This document shows, piece after piece, positions 19,489 to 30,700 of a stretch of 64,000 nucleotides of DNA. The notes beneath the pieces are model-generated. The model ran no database searches, was not told where the DNA came from, and saw nothing but the letters and a program-made list of their open reading frames with translations. Origin of the DNA: Reclinomonas americana ATCC 50394 (Eukaryota > Jakobida > Jakobea > Jakobida); assembly GCA_048213135.1 (NCBI GenBank), contig PS015020.1, forward strand, positions 308,997-372,996, read 5' to 3'. Every line of letters starts with the position of its first letter. The first letter of the stretch is position 1. The position numbers and the translations under genes were made by a program.

Positions 19489-20390
19489 CTCGCTTTCTCT
19501 CACGCACGCACTCACGCGCACAACGTGTGGACGCTCAAACACAAAGAGAGACGCTGGGCACGGAGCAGGGGAAGAAGCAAGGGCGGAGAGAGAGGAGAGC
19601 TCTCTTGACCACACAGCCGAAGGAAAGATGTTTTGGCGGGACCGCGACGTTCATGCATTTTCTCAGGCCAGGCGTGCGCACCACCAGCTGCTGTGTGCTG
19701 AGCATCTACGCACGTCGTCCGTACACTCTCCTGCTGCGTGTTATGCGCACGGACAAGGAGGCGAGATTGCAGGTAAACGTCGACAAGGCGTGCGGAACAA
19801 TTCCAAATCCGCGACGTGTGACCTCACGCCGATAGCAGGGACACGAGAACATGACGAGAAATCCTCTTTTTCCCGAGTGGCTCACTCTCCGTGTTCCTCT
19901 TCCATCGCGGAGAATTCTGGCGGGATATTGTCGGTAATGTCCCACAACAAAAACGGCCCTCGCTCCAGCAGCATGCTACGGCCCACTATATAGCACTTCG
20001 TCTCCTCTCCAAGACGCACTGTGCAACATGCAGCCACGATGACCAGAACCTTACAGGACGACGTCGACGTCGCACGCCACCGAACTCGCCAGAATCGCAG
20101 ACAACTGCAGCCACGCATAAGAGAGTGATATGCGCGTGTGCGCACTTGGCACAAGCGTAGCTAGTGCCAGCACGAGCAGCAGGAGAGGCACGGAAAGAGA
20201 ATTTCAGACATTCTCTTTCACTGCTTGCAATTGTTGCGTCTCCGACTGGCGACAAAGGTAGTGTGTCGTCGCGCACAGTTATATTCCTGTTTGCCCAAAC
20301 AAAGCTTAATGCTCCGGTGCTTCGCTGTTGTTTGCAAAGTATTTTTGGCGGGACGCGGAACAATTGCATTGATTGACACGCACGCAGCGA
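19489..20390. promoter_or_regulatory. Divergent promoter region between gene A and the STAND gene
   Basis: About 900 bp without a convincing gene. Motifs seen: TTTTGGCGGGAC at 19631-19642 and again at 20343-20353, GGCGGGA at 19919-19925 (E2F-like), a TATA-like CTATATAG at 19985-19992, and GACGTCGACGTCG at 20060-20072. A possible 5'UTR intron of the STAND gene (GTTGCG donor near 20234, acceptor CAG just before the ATG) would fit but is unproven. Confidence 0.5.
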
Positions 20391-22863
20391 ATGGGGTGCG
20401 CGTCGTCACGCGAAAGTGTGGCCGAGCCCGCCACCCCGCCCTCTCCCACCTCCACCTCCAACGCACCGAATGGACGCGGAGGCAACAGCATGCGCATCAA
20501 CGCACAGGAGGAGGACGACGAGGGCGAGATGAGTGTGACGCGCAAACTGCAAGTTTTGCGTGAGTGCATGGCGGCGGCGGCGGTGGCGGGGTCGCCGAGT
20601 GGAACGCGACTGCAGCGGTCGCCGAGTCTGCGGCAGAGGAGAGTGCGCTTTGATGGGCATGATGAGGAGGAGGATGAGGATCCGGCGTTGATGGGCTCGG
20701 CGGTGGAGCTCATGGTGAGTGGGAGGAGAGAGGGAGGAGAGAGGGAGGAGAGAGGGAGGAGAGAGGGAGGAGAGAGGGAGGGGAGTGTGTCATGATCTTT
20801 GACTGCAATCACTCATTCTCGCACGTCTTCTCCGCACACACACACTCACTCACACACACACATTCACTCACACTCACTCACTCACTCACTCTCTCTCTCT
20901 CCTCTCTCTCACTCTCGCTCTCTCTCTCTCTCTCTCTCCTGTCACTTGCCCTTCTCTCTTCTCCGCTCTTCCTTTGTCATCCCTGCATGCACTCTCCCTT
21001 GACACCACCCCCTGCTCACTTTCTCGCTAATCGCCATCCTTTCCCTTCGCCGATAGGTCCCTCTCAAATCCAACACCTGCCTCATGGACGCCGACTGCGC
21101 CGACGCACTGCCCGCCTCATCGCTCGCGGAGACGCAGCTGATGGAGTTTGTGGAGCGGAAACGCAGCGGCGGCATGGAGAAGGTGATGCTGGTCAGTGGA
21201 TGGTCGGGCGGCGGCAAGAGTGCGCTCCTGCGTGGCCTCGAGAAGCGCTTGTGGGAGCGGGAGAAGACGTTGCCGCTGCTGGTTCGCGTGGCGACGGTGC
21301 CGGTGACGGTACTGGAGACGCCGGGCAAGCTGTTTCCGTATTTATTCGAGCAGGCCGTGTCGCAGGTCACCACGCGCGAATCGCGGTTGAGAATAGAGGA
21401 GGTCTGTGCATTCATCTTGTCGCTTCGTGTCCACCCCCTCATACGCGAAATGCAGTGCAAGGATCTGCACGCCATGGTCGTCATTCTCGACGGCTACGAC
21501 GAGTGCGTCGAGCCACCGCGGCAGCTGTTTGATGCGCAGACGTTTGCTGTTGCGTGTGCCCTTCATTTACTCATTTTTTCCGCACGGGCTCACTCGCAAT
21601 GGCAGGCGTGGCCCAATTTGCTGCTGATCGTGTCGGTGCGGCGTGAGTTCCTGCTCAGTCTCGGTGCCTGCGACGCACTTGCTTTCTTTGCCCCGTCGGC
21701 ACCGCGATCCGCGCTGGCACAGTGCCATTTGCGGCTGCTGGAGCAGGACGATGTGGACGAATTCCTCCGACGGTGAGAACTCACATGGCCCTCGTCCCCT
21801 CCTTCCTCACCTCCTCACCCTCCTCTTCTGTTCGCCGCAGGTTCGTGGTCAAAAAGTCGCGCGGCTACAGCCCGCGCACGACGTGGGAGACGTATCGCGA
21901 GTTTCTAGAATCGATCCCCGGTCTGAGGGAGATGGCGCGCTCGGTGAGACTGTCGCACTCGTCCGAGAGTGGTGCCTCGCACTCACCGTGCGCACTTTGT
22001 GCAGCCGCTGCTGTTGAACATGTTGGTGTCGGTCAAAGATGCACTGCGTTCGGCCGCCGCCGAGCGATGCATCACACTCGGCTTTGTCTTCGAGTCGCTG
22101 GTGCAGCGAAAGATCGACTGGGAGTGTCGTCATCACGCTGCCGACATTGAGAAAGTGCGTGCGGTCACTATCCGTATTCATGTGCGCGCGTTACACTCAC
22201 TCGATTACACGCACACATGCAGTATTTTGTGTCGTCCCGAGAGCAGTTTGCAGAGAGCGTCTTGCAACTCTGCACGGATGTGGCCGGCGAAATGATGCGG
22301 TCGTCGGTTTCCATTGTACAGCCCTTTGTTGCGTTTCTCAATCACACACTCTCTCATTTTTCTCATATCTCCCGCTGACTCCAATCCCACAGACGGAACC
22401 CGGCACACTGTTAATGGCCGAGTCAGGTGCTTCATCTTCTTCCTCCTCCCCCAACGGCGGCGGAGGCGGCGGCAATTCACGTGCAGCGATCGCGGCGCGA
22501 GCCGCCAGCCGGATATGGGATACGCGCTTTTTCAATGTCGAGCCGCATCACGTCACATCGCAGCGTGGTGCGCTGCTGAGGGTTGCGCGCATGGCGCAGC
22601 CGCCATTCGCGACCTTTCTGCACCGCTCCATGCTCGAGTATTTTGCCGCTTGCGACTGGCTCCTCACGTTGTCCCGTCTCACCAACGAGGGAGTGTCGGA
22701 TGAGGTGCGCTTATGCAGTCTCATGCAATTAGTATTCTCCTCGTATCTCAACCGTTTTATTCCTCGCAGGAGCGTCTCGACATGCTCAGCCACTCGCTGG
22801 TGGGACAGGTGTTGTTGACACGGAACAAGGATGTTGCGTCCGCTATACATTCCCTTCTCTTCT

Positions 22864-22925
<62 letters not shown>

Positions 22926-25900
22926 NNNNNNNNNNNNNNNNNNNNNNNNNNNNNNNNNNNNNNNNNNNNNNNNNNNNNNNNNNNNNNNNNNNNNNNNNNN
23001 NNNNNNNNNNNNNNNNNNNNNNNNNNNNNNNNNNNNNNNNNNNNNNNNNNNNNNNNNNNNNNNNNNNNGCTCACCCGCGAACCGCACAGACTCCTCGCGT
23101 CGTGCTCACATTCATTGCGGACCGCGCGCGGAACGACGAGGCCGTGCAGCAGCAGTTGTGGCGCTGCATTGAAATGTCACGCGGTCAAGACGAGCCGGCC
23201 GTCATCACGGCGGCGGCGAGTGCGGCGGCGGTGTTGTGCGTCGCACGTGTGCCGTTCTCGGGTCGCGACTTGAGTGGCGTGCGCCTGCGCAATGCCGATC
23301 TGCGCGACATGATTGCGCAGCGCGCGGTGTTCCGTGGCGCCGACCTGCGAGACGCTGTGCTGGAGGAGGCGTACTGCCGCGAAGCCGATTTTTCACAATG
23401 CCAGTTGGCAAACGCGCGCCTGACGAGCACCCCCGAGTTGGTGCATGCGGGCGAGGTGCGTGCTGCGGCGCTGTCGGCCGACGGACGACGCTTGGTGAGC
23501 GCCGCCGACGATCAAACCCTGCGCGTGTGGGTCGCTGAAAGCCACGAATTGCTGGCGTCCCATCGAGTGGGTGGTGTGGTGGGAGTGCTGGCGCTGGCCG
23601 GTTCCGATCGCTGCTTGGTGGCGTACACGGCCTCCCGAGCAGCTGCGGCCGCCGCCGCTTCGGCCGCCGACGGCAGCAACCCCAGCAACGTTGGTGTTAT
23701 TGCGTTGTTGTCGCTGCAAGACGGCCGCGAAGAGGGTGTGCTTGCGGGCCACACGGGCACGGTGCGTGCGCTGGCCGTGTCGAGTGACCACACGTCGCTG
23801 GCGGTGAGCGGTGGCGACGACCACACGGTGCGCGTGTGGGCTCTGGAGAGCTTCCAGCAACTGCGCTGCCTGGAGGGGCACCAGGCGAGTGTGCAGACGG
23901 TGGCGCTGTCGTCGGGCATGCACCGGGTGGTGTCCGGCAGTCGTGATCGCACACTACGAGTGTGGGACGCCGACTCGGGAGCGCAACTGCATGTGCTGGA
24001 GGGACACACTGGCGCGGTACTGTCGGCTCTTATCACCATCGACGATTCGCTGGTGGTCAGCGGTTCGGGCGACGGCACGCTGCGCGTGTGGTCACTGACC
24101 ACGGGCGCGGCGGTGCGCACCATGAGCGGACATGACGGCGGTGTCGCGTGTGTGGCGCAGACGGCCAGCTCGGACGTGCTGGTCAGCGGCGGTGTCGACT
24201 GTACGGTGCGACTGTGGTCGCTGGAGAGTGGTGCCCAGCTGCAACTTCTCGGCTCGCACGCCAACCCAGTGACCGTGGTGTCCGCCGCCCGATCGGCCAA
24301 CACAATCGCCAGCGGCGGTTTGGATCGGCGTGTTCGTCTCTGGTCGCTCGCCGTTCCCAACCGATCACCATTCGGTGTCAGTCACCACGAACATCATCAT
24401 CAACTACACCACCACAATCAGCAACACGATCAGCAACTTAATAATCAGTCGAATCGGTCGGTCGTTCGTGTGGTGGAGGTGACGCCCGACAACAGCTGCG
24501 TTGTCAGTGCCGGCACAGACAATATTGTGCGGTTGTGGTCACTGGCGAGCGGCGAGGAAGCCCGGAGGCTACCATGCTCAGACCTCACAGGCGTGCGACT
24601 GGCCCCCAACGGCAAGTGGATCGTGACCTGCAGCAGCGACCGCACTCTGCGGGTGATTCCGGTGGCGGCGGCGCCGGAGCTGGCCTCGCCGCGCGTTCTG
24701 CAAGGTCACCTAGATCGCGTGACGTGTGTGGCGGTTTGCAACGACGCGCAGCTGCTGGTCAGTGGCGGCGCGGATGCCACGGTGCGTGTGTGGACTGCGG
24801 TGTCGGGCGCCGAAATCGTGCAATACAGCGTGGATCCGGGCAGCACGGTCACCGCCGTGGCGTCGTCGCCTGACGGACGCCAGGTAATTGGCGGCACCGA
24901 CACTGGCGCCATTGTGATATGGTCGTTTGCCAGGCTCGGTGTGAGTGGCGCCGCTGCCGGTGGCGAGCTGCGGCGCATGCAACCGCACCGCGCGGCAGTG
25001 AATGGCCTCACGTGCACACCGGACGGCATCTACTTGCTGAGTTGCAGCTCCGACGGCTCCATGGTGGCGTCGCTGCTGGCCACGGGTGCAGCTGCGCGAC
25101 GCTTCGAGGTCGTGAGTGGAGCTGCGTTCCTGGCCGTCGCAGTGTCGCCGGCCGACGGCGATCTGGTGGCAGTTGCCTGTGCCGACCACTCGATTCGTTT
25201 GTGGTCGCTGGCCAGTGGTACCTCCCTTGGCGCACTGCACGGTCACGTGTCGCCGCCGCACTCGGTCGCCGTGTCGCCCGACGGCAAGCGCGTCCTTAGC
25301 GGTGCTTCTGACAATACCATTCTCGTGCACTGCGTGATGGAGGGTGCCGGTGGTGGCGTCGATGCCGTGTCGCCGCACCATGTGGCGGTCTCTGTGCCGG
25401 GAGCAGATGTGCGGTGAGTTGCAACGGGGGAGGTTGGGAGGTGCTTCTACTCACAAGTCTGTGCGTCCCCCTAGTGCACCGTTTGTGCTGCATCGCGTGT
25501 TGAGCGTGGACGGCGGCGCAACGTGCGGTCGCGATTTCTCCGGCTGTCGTTTCGAGCATGCGCACGGACTGCCGGCAGGAGCCGCCGCAGTAGCAGCAGT
25601 CGCCCCCGTGGCGCTGTCGCCCGCTCGAAGCACGGACCTGACAACCACTGCAGCAGCAGCAGCGCGGTCACCCGCACCACGTCCGTCTCCCCACGTATCC
25701 GCGGCAACGCCTCCTCCATCTCCACCGCCGCCTGCGGAGAGCCGTCCGTCACCGAGCGGCGTGTCGGCCAATGCGCCCGAGCCGACGCTCGCCTTGGAGG
25801 GCTTCAAAAAGGGCGGCATCTTCAACACGACATGGCAAGCGCGTCGCTTGGAGCTACTGCCCACACAGCGTCTCATCCAGTACTACACACCCGGCAAGGA

Positions 25901-26123
25901 CACCGCCAATGGCAACATTGTGCTGACCGACGCCACGTTTTCGACGCATTCCGAACCCGATCAGCACGACGGCCTGCAGATCTTTGCCGTCACTGTCAAT
26001 CCCAAGGAGGCCACCACTCGCCGCCAAAACTACGTGCTCGGCTTGCGCACACGCGCCGAGCAGGACGCGTGGGTGGCCGCGCTCGAGCAGTCTGGCGCAC
26101 GTCGCATTGCCCCGCAGTCCTGA
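20391..26123 (+). CDS. STAND/NACHT-type NTPase with pentapeptide repeats, 14 WD40 blades and a PH domain
   Basis: Ten exons: 20391-20714, 21057-21548, 21606-21772, 21841-21943, 22005-22154, 22223-22315, 22393-22704, 22770-22832, 23090-25413, 25475-26123. The sum is 1558 aa in one frame. MGCASS predicts myristoyl-Gly2 plus palmitoyl-Cys3, hence membrane anchoring. NTPase: Walker A GWSGGGKSALL, Walker B VVILDGYDEC (NACHT-style DGxDE), sensor LLLIVSVRREF, then helical parts with FLHRSMLEYFAA. Pentapeptide-like repeats follow (ADLRDMIAQRAVFRGADLRD). Fourteen WD40 blades (about 23.45-25.36 kb) form two propellers separated by a His/Gln-rich linker (about 24.38-24.45 kb). The last exon encodes a PH domain starting GFKKGGIFNTTWQARRLELL and ending near DAWVAALEQ. 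The family forms nucleotide-switched sensors; ligand and effector are unknown. Introns 21549-21605 and 22833-23089 have GTTGCG donors. Confidence 0.85.
20820..20940 (+). repeat. CA/CT microsatellites in the first STAND-gene intron
   Basis: The intron 20715-21056 begins with a GGGAGGAGAGA array (20720-20780) and continues with CACTCA and (CT)n runs. Not coding. Confidence 0.8.
22868..22925. repeat. (CT)n run at the left edge of the second gap
   Basis: About 29 CT units in the STAND-gene intron 22833-23089, ending directly at the gap. Confidence 0.9.
22926..23068. other. Assembly gap (143 N) in a STAND-gene intron
   Basis: Exon 22770-22832 (ending NKD) and exon 23090 (starting TPRVVLTF) are in the same phase on both sides, so coding sequence is probably intact. 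Confidence 0.95.
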
Positions 26124-26127
26124 TGTC

Positions 26128-26133
26128 AATAAA
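26128..26133 (+). terminator. Poly(A) signal AATAAA for the STAND gene
   Basis: AATAAA starts 5 nt after the TGA at 26121-26123 and ends 26 nt before the next ATG. Confidence 0.6.
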
Positions 26134-26159
26134 CTGTCTGATTGACCGACACAAAGAGA

Positions 26160-26571
26160 ATGGTGGAAGCAGAGTGCGCGTGGCTGGTGAGCGAGTCGCA
26201 CACTGTGCTGCTCATGGCTCTTGCTCACTCTCTCTCTCTCTCTTTCTCACAGTGGTCACTGTTCTCTGAGGGCGCTCCTGTGTTGCGCCCCCGCGTGCTT
26301 GCTCCCTCTGCAGCAGAGGAGATCGCTCTCCTGCGACGCGCATGCTCCGACGCCGGGCAGTCGCTGGACGCACTGAAACGAGCTCACGGGGCGCGGTCTG
26401 TGTCACGTGCACATTCACATCTACAACACTCACACTCACTCCCCCCAATGCACACAGATGCACAGCGTGTGGAGGTACCGCGCGAGGCAAGGGCGTCTCC
26501 ACAGCTGCGCAGCTGGTGTGGGACTTGGATTTTGAGTCGCGAGTGGCCCGCGCAACTCGTGTGCAGGTGCG

Positions 26572-26642
<71 letters not shown>

Positions 26643-27215
26643 ACTGGCACACAGTTCCTGTGCGATCGGTGCCTTGTGTTGACCTCGACCGAGTCGTTCT
26701 TGGAGCTCACCAATCGCGCGGATCCGTCGGAGAGTGCGGCAGAGGTGCAGCAGCTGATTGCGCACTGGGCGCGCGTCAACAAGAGCATTGGGGATGGCGA
26801 TCAGACGCACGCCATTCAGCAGTGCTTCTCGCTGGCGCACGCGCTCAAGGTGCTCGCGCGCAACATTCCCGGCTGGACGCACTATGCGCATCGTGAGCTG
26901 TTGCAGTCGTTGCCGAGTGCGGTCGGGCCCAAGCGATCGAAGGAGGAGGAGGTGGAAGGGGAGGTGGAGGAGGAGCCGTCAGTCAAGAGACCGAAGAAGA
27001 GCGCGCAGAAGAAGAACAAGAAGCAGAAGGTGGCGGAGAAGGAGGAAGAGGGCGAGGATGAGGATGAGCAGGTGGCAGTGAGGAAGACGAAGCCAGCGAT
27101 GAAGATGAAGAAGAAGAAGACTGCTGCGGCGGCGGCAGTCGGTGGATCGGTGGCGGCTGTGAAGCCCAAGCTGAAGAAGTTGAAGAAGAGTGTGGTGGTC
27201 AAGAGGATAAAGTGA
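26160..27215 (+). CDS. Small CxxC zinc-finger (HNH-like treble clef) protein with Lys-rich tail
   Basis: Exons 26160-26186, 26253-26395, 26458-26566 and 26655-27215 give 279 aa. Splicing 26396-26457 creates ARCTACGG and splicing 26567-26654 creates VQFLCDRC, so two CxxC pairs appear about 35 residues apart with QLVWDLDFESRVARATRVQ between. This spacing and the VWD-D block resemble HNH-type treble-clef domains, but the usual catalytic His is not evident, so DNA or RNA binding is likelier than cutting. The C-terminal 90 residues are Lys/Glu-rich and end VVVKRIK, with several basic stretches that look like nuclear or nucleolar signals. The start is the first ATG after the upstream stop, only 36 nt away. 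The family assignment is tentative; the gene structure is better supported. Confidence 0.65.
26574..26640 (+). repeat. CA then CT microsatellite in an intron of the zinc-finger gene
   Basis: About 14 CA units followed by about 19 CT units fill most of the 88-nt intron 26567-26654. Confidence 0.9.
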
Positions 27216-27742
27216 GGCGTGTTTGGTTTTGTCTCTCGTGGTGATTGTGACAAGGTGCATTCATCTGCTGGGGTACGAGGTGGAGAGGTCATGCAGTCGA
27301 ATGTCAGATCCACGGACCGCATCGCGATGACTGTGAATTGATGACTGCGATCCGGAACTCAGAACAGCGAGTAACAGTTGTGGCAACCGCTTCTCTCTTG
27401 ACTGCGACGTCGCCCGCATTGGATGCGTCACGAATAACGCATGCAGTTAACGTTGCCAATAGTGTACGCAGCGTATGAATGTGGCGGGAAATGAATCTGA
27501 TTATTACAATCAGCGCTGCGGCGGGAGAGAGATCGCCGCTTTCCCCCCACAAGTGTGGCGTACACACACCAACGAAACAAGTGTGGTGCCACGTCGCACA
27601 GAGGCCGCCATTGAGCATGATAATCGAACATACCGCAGTTGTGCGTCCTTCCTCCTCCCCCTCTCTCACACACACACACGCACACTCACTGCGGCGAGCA
27701 CAGCGACACCAACAATGGCAGTGGTCTCTTGCCGTCGTCTTC
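27216..27742 (+). promoter_or_regulatory. Upstream region of gene C
   Basis: About 500 bp with no convincing gene. It holds GGCGGGAAAT at 27483-27492 (E2F-like) and GCGACGTCGC near 27405. If the upstream in-frame ATG at 27617 is used, part of this is coding. Confidence 0.4.
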
Positions 27743-30700
27743 ATGCTGCTCGTGGCCATGAGCGCCACCGCAGGTGATGGAGACTGCACATGTGATTTTT
27801 TCGCGCGCAATCTTCCTCTGTCTCTCACTCGCTCGCACACTCGATCACAGCGGGTCAGCTGAGTGAGACCATCACCAACGTGTCGGCCTCCTCCTCTGCC
27901 TCCACTGCCACCACACTCACCATCACCATCACGCCCAGTGGACCTGCGCAGGTGGCCTATGGCACCACCCCGAGATTCGACATGCAGTGGGTCGACAGCT
28001 CAGCGGCTGCGCAGGCGGCAAGCAACGCCGACGTGACGCCACTCGGCCCCGTCACTGCGCTCACGCCCAGTGTGTGTGCCTGGTCGACATCGACACCCGT
28101 CGCCTCCACCACCTGCGTGTTGACGGGACTGACGCCCGCCACCAACTACTATCTGCGGGTGAGTGGAGCCTCGTCGCTCACTTACCAGCAGTGTGTGCGT
28201 CAGCTGATTGCTGGTTGGCAGATACGCGTGGCCACCGACAGCAGCACTGGCGCGTGGTACTACACCGCGTCGACTCTGTTGCACACGAGTCTGCAGGAGA
28301 CCGTGAGCATGACGGTGACCAGTAGCACCACCACTGGCTTTGTGGTGGCGCTGGTGCCGAGCGGCGCCTACCAGGCGGCGTATGGCACCTATCAGAAGTT
28401 TGAGTTGAACACAGTGAGCAGCACGGCGGCGGCGACGGTGGCGGGAGGCGGCACCATCAATGATGACAGTACAGATTCTGTGTCGTTCTCGCCGTCGCCG
28501 TGCACATGGGCCGCCGCTGCCAGCACCTCGTGCACGATTGTCGGTTTGAATGCGGGCAAGACGTACTACTTTCGGGTGCGTGCACCCCTCCTGCGACTTT
28601 GCAGAGAACAACTCGCCTGTGACTCACCACCGTGTGGTGTGCTGCAGATGCGTGTGAAAACCAGCAGTTACACGGGTGTTTGGGCGTACTACGTGCCGGC
28701 ATGCCGCACGATGCTGAGTCAGACACTGTCGGTCGCCGTCACGAGCACCACCACCACAACTGTGGTGCTGAGTCTGCAGCCGTCGGCGGTCGCCTCCTCG
28801 TCTGCCACCACGCCCAAGTTCGACATTTACAGTGCCATTGGCGGTGGCACGCCAGCTGCAGTCACCAACGTCGCTCCCTCGACGTGCACGACGTGGTCCA
28901 AGCTGCAAACCAGCGTTGCGTGCTTGAGTGAGTGTCACACTCTGTTTGTCTTGGTCTCTGTGCACTTATTTATGCTCTGCCCGCAGCCTGTCGTGTGCAC
29001 CGTGTACGGACTGGCGGCGGCGACCACCGTTGCGTGGAGTCCCTGAACAATCTTGCCGTGCCCGCCACTCACCTCATGCCCCACAGTTTGCATTCCGTGT
29101 TCGTGTGGCCGATGGAACGACACTCGTCGGTGCCTGGAGCGGAGACTTGAGCGGTGAGGGAGACGAAGGTATTCGTCATGCAGCTTTTTTGGATGCTCAC
29201 TCGACACGCAGCGACCACGGCGGTGTGGTCTGGCGTCAATCTCGTGGATCCATTCATCAATGCTGCGCAGTCCACGGCCACCACCATGACATTCTACATT
29301 ACTCCGTCGACGGCTGCACCGAGCTTCCTGTGCATGTTCATGATTTACTCGACGTTTCGTGTGTTAGACCCTCACAACCGAGCGGATTTTCTGCGACGAT
29401 GCTAACCCGTCTTGCTGCAGCACAAACCTATCGACTGCGCTGTCGCAGCAGAGCATCTGCTGGTGGACTACGATCTCTCCTTCGTCGTGCACGGTTGCGT
29501 AGTAGCACAGCTGCAGTGAGTTGCCGTCTTTGCAGTTGTACTCAACGTACCACTGCATGCACCTTGCAGGTCACCGGTCTCACGCAGGGAACGACGTACA
29601 ACTTTCAAGTCAAGGCATACTATCTGAGTGGCTCGGGCGCCCTCTCCAGTGTCATCAGTGGTCTGTAGGATTTGTTTCACCCGATGCTCAAGTGTACCCG
29701 TTCTCACCCCCGACATTACGCGCAGGGGTAACACGACTTGCGGCGACCGCCACCATCTCGTCGGTGGTCTCCGTCTCGTACACCTCGGCGGTGGTCGAGT
29801 TGGCGGCCAGTGCGGCGTCGCTGGGTACCACGCCCGTGTTCAGTGTGTTCGAGTCGGCTGTGCTGGGCACGGCAGTCACCTTTTCGGCACCGTGCACGTG
29901 GAGCGCGGCCACAACCCCGCTGCAATGCACGGTGCGTTTCAAGTGCCGCTGCGTCACGGGCGTGATTCTGGCGTGCTTGACATTGGATGTTGCAGATTAT
30001 CAACCTGCAGGCAGGCTACCGGTACAGTCTCACAGCCACCGTGCAAAACTCATTGACGTTCTCGGCCACCCCTTCGTCTGTGGTCTATGGTGCGTCACTC
30101 GGCATCTCACATTTTCATTCTCCTCTGCTCACAATATAACTGCAGTCGCCACTCCCATCTCCGCCACCCTCACCTTGTCGACGGTGGTCACCGTCATTGG
30201 CAACCAGTGAGTCGCTTCCTCCTTCCGTGTGTCATTGCCCTGTCGGTGGCCGCTGAACGTACCTCATGTGCATTCCAGAACCAAATTGTCGGTCAATCCA
30301 AGTGCATCGGCGCCGGGACAAGATACAAGCCCACGCTTCGAGTTCTTTGTCGACGGTGACTCCTCGTTTTCTGCACTGGCCGTGTCGCCCTCGCCTTGTC
30401 AGTGGAAGTTGTCGTCGTCTACCACATGCACTCTGTCTGGATTGACAACTCCCGCCGAGTACAATGTCCGTGCTCGGCTGGTGACCGACCTGTTCTCCGT
30501 CAGTGCTGCCAGTACCGCCGTCGCCACGTTCAAGACGAATCTGGTGGAGACCCTCACCCTGGTGAAGAGCACTGCGCTGAGCAACAGCATTACTCTCACG
30601 CTGACACCAAGTGGTGTGGCGAGGTATGTCGCTACACTCACCTCTCTTCATTGCTTACCGCGTGCACTCACACGCGAGCTCGCTGCTCCGTCGCAGTGTG

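Noticed and set aside
18295-19614. A 439-codon minus-strand frame running from the gene A N-terminus through the GA-rich block
   Set aside because: Past about 19048 it becomes Ser/Leu/Pro low complexity from (CT)n; the next real exon resumes at the SVRREVEVCTE block.
19500-20390. Several 60-200-codon frames in the divergent promoter
   Set aside because: None shows a domain, codon bias like the neighbours or plausible splicing; the interval better fits a promoter.
27303-27840. Minus-strand frame of 178 codons upstream of gene C
   Set aside because: No domain, Cys/Arg-rich composition typical of noncoding frames, and it overlaps the gene C start region.
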